Notes under the pieces: model-generated
The model's database searches: none
Told to the model about the DNA's origin: nothing
The model's input: only the letters and a program-made list of their open reading frames with translations
NCBI GenBank assembly: GCA_004294945.1
Contig: SHOL01000004.1
Span: forward strand, 1-41,174
DNA: 41,174 bases
Reading direction: 5' to 3'
Source: Treponema sp.
Lineage (GTDB): Bacteria > Spirochaetota > Spirochaetia > Treponematales > Treponemataceae
In this document: positions 39,235 through 41,174 of the stretch, in pieces
Layout: every line of letters starts with the position of its first letter
Position numbering within the stretch: the stretch's first letter is position 1
Made by a program: the position numbers and the translations under genes

Positions 39235-40977
39235 ATGATTAACGTAAAAATAAACGGAAAGGCCGTTCAGGTCCCCGAAGGGACCACAATCCTCGCGGCC
39301 GCCAAACAGGCGAACGTCAAGATACCTTCGCTGTGCTACAACGCGGATCTTCCCGCCTGGGCCTCGTGCGGCATCTGCATCGTCCGCATGGAAGGCACCG
39401 CGCGCATGATCCGCGCGTGCTGCACCAAGGTTACCGAAGGCATGAGCGTCATTACCCACGATCCTGAAATCGTCAAGGCGCGCCGAACGGTCCTCGAGCT
39501 GATCCTTTCGAACCATCCCCAGGAATGCCTTACCTGCACCCGCAACAACCAGTGCGAACTGCAGTCTCTGGCCGCCGACTTCGGCCTCCGCCAGATCCGC
39601 TTCGAGCACTTTATCATCGACCGCCCCGTAGACAACAGCAACGACGCGATTGTGTTCGACCGCAACAAGTGCATCAACTGCGGCCGATGCGTGGAAGTAT
39701 GCCAGGAAATGCAGAAAGTCAATGCAATCGAGTACCAGGGACGCGGCGGAAAGACGGTTATCGGACCGGCGGCCCTCGCAGACCTTGCCGACTCACCCTG
39801 CGTACGATGCGGTCAGTGCGCGCTTCATTGCCCCGTCGGAGCGATTTATGAAAACCACTCCACCCGCAAGGTATGGGACAAACTCGCGGACGGATCGATT
39901 GTCGGAGTCGCACAGATTGCCCCGGCAGTTCGTGTCGCCCTCGGAGAAGAGTTTGGCTTGGAGCCCGGTGTTATCTCCACTAAAAAAATCTATTCAGCCC
40001 TCCGCCGCATCGGTTTCAAGTATGTGTTCGACACCAACTTCTCGGCCGACCTTACTATCATGGAAGAGGGAACCGAGCTGATTGGACGGCTCCTGAAAGG
40101 CAAGGGCGAAATTCCGCTGTTCACGTCATGCTGCCCGGCATGGGTCGATTATGCGGAAAAGAACTGCCACGACCTTTTGCCCAACGTCTCGACCGCCAAG
40201 AGCCCCCAGCAAATGATGGGAGCCATGATCAAGACTTACTGGGCACAAAAAACAGGCATCGAACCGTCAAAGATTTTCTCGGTTTCGATCATGCCCTGCA
40301 CTGCCAAGAAATACGAACGCAAGCGCAATGACGACATGAGAAGCTCCGGTTTCGACGACGTCGACAGCGTACTGACCACCCGCGAACTGGCGCGCTTTAT
40401 CAAGCAGGCGGGCATCGACTTTAACGACCTGCCGGAAGAAGAAGCTGACAATCCGCTCGGACCGTACACCGGAGCGGGAACCATCTTTGGTGCAACCGGC
40501 GGCGTTATGGAAGCGGCGCTCAGAACCGCGTACGCAGTTATCACCGGCAAAGAGCTCGGCGACATCAACTTTACGCCCGCACGCGGACTGAAGGACGTCA
40601 AGGAAGCGAAAGTCGACGTGAATGGCACAGAAGTACGCATCGCAGTCGTCCACCAGCTGGGCAACGTGGAACCGGTTATCGAGGCGGTCAGAGCAGCGAA
40701 AGCCGCAAAGAAAGAGCCGCCGTACCACTTTATCGAAGTCATGGCATGCCGTGGCGGATGCATCGCAGGAGGCGGACAGCCCTACGGCGCTACCGACGAA
40801 GTGCGCGCCAAGCGCATTGCGGGACTGTATACCGACGACGCAAAAAGCGAAATCCGGGTTTCCCACAAGAATCCCTACGTCCAGGCGCTGTACACCGAGT
40901 ACCTCAAGGAGCCGAACTCCGAAAAGGCGCATCACCTGCTGCACACCCATTATGTAGAACGCCCGTTGTACAAATAA
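39235..40977 (+). CDS. hydA: [FeFe]-hydrogenase catalytic subunit (HydA)
   Basis: A 580-residue protein with AAGGAGA upstream. The N-terminal domain has a [2Fe-2S] site (C34, C45, C48, C62), a His-Cys3 [4Fe-4S] motif (H94, C98, C101, C107) and two ferredoxin clusters (CINCGRCVEVC and CVRCGQCALHC). The H-cluster motifs are intact: L1 TSCCPAW at 298-304 (C299 proton relay, C300 ligand), L2 MPCTAKK (C354) and L3 MACRGGCIAGGGQP (C505, C509). It lacks the extra C-terminal domain of Thermotoga HydA and so fits the shorter M3-type subunit. Together with HydB and HydC it links H2 to NAD(H) and ferredoxin. Maturases HydE, HydF and HydG are not in the window. Confidence 0.97.
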   Translation: MINVKINGKAVQVPEGTTILAAAKQANVKIPSLCYNADLPAWASCGICIVRMEGTARMIRACCTKVTEGMSVITHDPEIVKARRTVLELILSNHPQECLTCTRNNQCELQSLAADFGLRQIRFEHFIIDRPVDNSNDAIVFDRNKCINCGRCVEVCQEMQKVNAIEYQGRGGKTVIGPAALADLADSPCVRCGQCALHCPVGAIYENHSTRKVWDKLADGSIVGVAQIAPAVRVALGEEFGLEPGVISTKKIYSALRRIGFKYVFDTNFSADLTIMEEGTELIGRLLKGKGEIPLFTSCCPAWVDYAEKNCHDLLPNVSTAKSPQQMMGAMIKTYWAQKTGIEPSKIFSVSIMPCTAKKYERKRNDDMRSSGFDDVDSVLTTRELARFIKQAGIDFNDLPEEEADNPLGPYTGAGTIFGATGGVMEAALRTAYAVITGKELGDINFTPARGLKDVKEAKVDVNGTEVRIAVVHQLGNVEPVIEAVRAAKAAKKEPPYHFIEVMACRGGCIAGGGQPYGATDEVRAKRIAGLYTDDAKSEIRVSHKNPYVQALYTEYLKEPNSEKAHHLLHTHYVERPLYK

Positions 40978-40993
40978 CCGTATGAGCTGCCCG

Positions 40994-41174
40994 CACACGC
41001 GGGCAAGCTCACAAGCGCGCGGGCGGGCAAACTCGCAAGCACGCGGGCGGGAGTACAAGCGCAGGCTGCTGTTCACCAAATGAACGGCAGCCTGTTTTGT
41101 TTTACCGTCCGGGACACGCGCGCGGGCGGCCAAGTGCGCGCGCGCAAACTCACAAGCGCGCGGGCGGGCAAGCT
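40994..41174 (+). repeat. GC-rich repeat cluster downstream of hydA
   Basis: The unit ctcacaagcgcgcgggcggg occurs at about 41008-41027 and again at 41149-41168, with shorter degenerate copies (cacgcgggcaagct near 40996, gcaagcacgcgggcggg near 41035). They flank the terminator on both sides and continue to the window edge, so the array may extend further. No open frame or CRISPR-like spacing is seen. Confidence 0.7.
41062..41104 (+). terminator. Terminator of the hydrogenase operon
   Basis: A 14-bp stem (caggctgctgttca 41062-41075, tgaacggcagcctg 41081-41094, one G-U pair) with a five-base loop is followed by ttttgtttta. It lies 85 bases after the hydA stop. Confidence 0.88.

Noticed and set aside
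40994-41174. CRISPR array at the right edge
   Set aside because: The units are degenerate, unevenly spaced, and have no spacers of constant length.

Overview
The window looks like chromosomal DNA from a free-living or gut-associated anaerobic spirochaete, most likely of the Treponema group. This is inferred from gene content, not from a marker gene. The indications are a flavodiiron-core protein next to a soluble chemoreceptor (an arrangement described in Treponema denticola), a trimeric NAD-linked [FeFe]-hydrogenase, moderately high GC, and many promoters placed almost on top of start codons. No rRNA, tRNA, CRISPR array, prophage or transposase gene was seen.

Layout. Positions 1-665 hold the 3' part of a LacI-type regulator, followed by a membrane-anchored acetyltransferase-like gene (808-1419). 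A 600-base gene-free stretch (1420-2019) is full of inverted repeats and is followed by an RluA-type pseudouridine synthase with a strong terminator. On the minus strand, 8290-2903 is a leaderless operon: ptsI, der, a small MerR regulator and an Rsm22-like methyltransferase with a long RG-rich N-terminus. Divergently, 8356-13545 encodes a GerMN-domain membrane protein, a MoxR ATPase, a DUF58 protein and a transglutaminase-like membrane protein. Two phosphoesterases (15041-13508, minus) precede a BtuFCD/FepBDC-type uptake system (15131-18054), a Methyltransf_32 protein and mnmA. An ODP/chemoreceptor pair (20738-22395) has its own consensus promoter. Then come a Cof-type HAD phosphatase and a CBS-RsbW-like, DRTGG and PHP trio (23340-25388) of the kind normally found directly upstream of bifurcating hydrogenases.

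From 25422 to 35626 lie an acyl-CoA synthetase (minus), a lipoprotein-histidine kinase-AraC response regulator operon (plus), and a minus-strand AfuABC/FbpABC-type transporter operon ending in an MgtC-family gene. The window closes with the hydrogenase operon at 35986-40977: hydC, a HATPase protein, a small thioredoxin-fold protein, hydB and hydA, followed by a terminator and GC-rich repeats.

How the parts fit. The hydrogenase couples NAD(H) and ferredoxin to H2 in a fermentative anaerobe. The ODP/receptor pair would let such a cell sense oxygen or iron. The most notable non-coding signals are a recurring -10 box six to nine bases before start codons (leaderless mRNAs), a tandem CGATA-N6-TATCG operator over the hydrogenase promoter, and a dispersed ~52-bp imperfect palindrome, one copy of which is interrupted by 169 bases of other inverted repeats.
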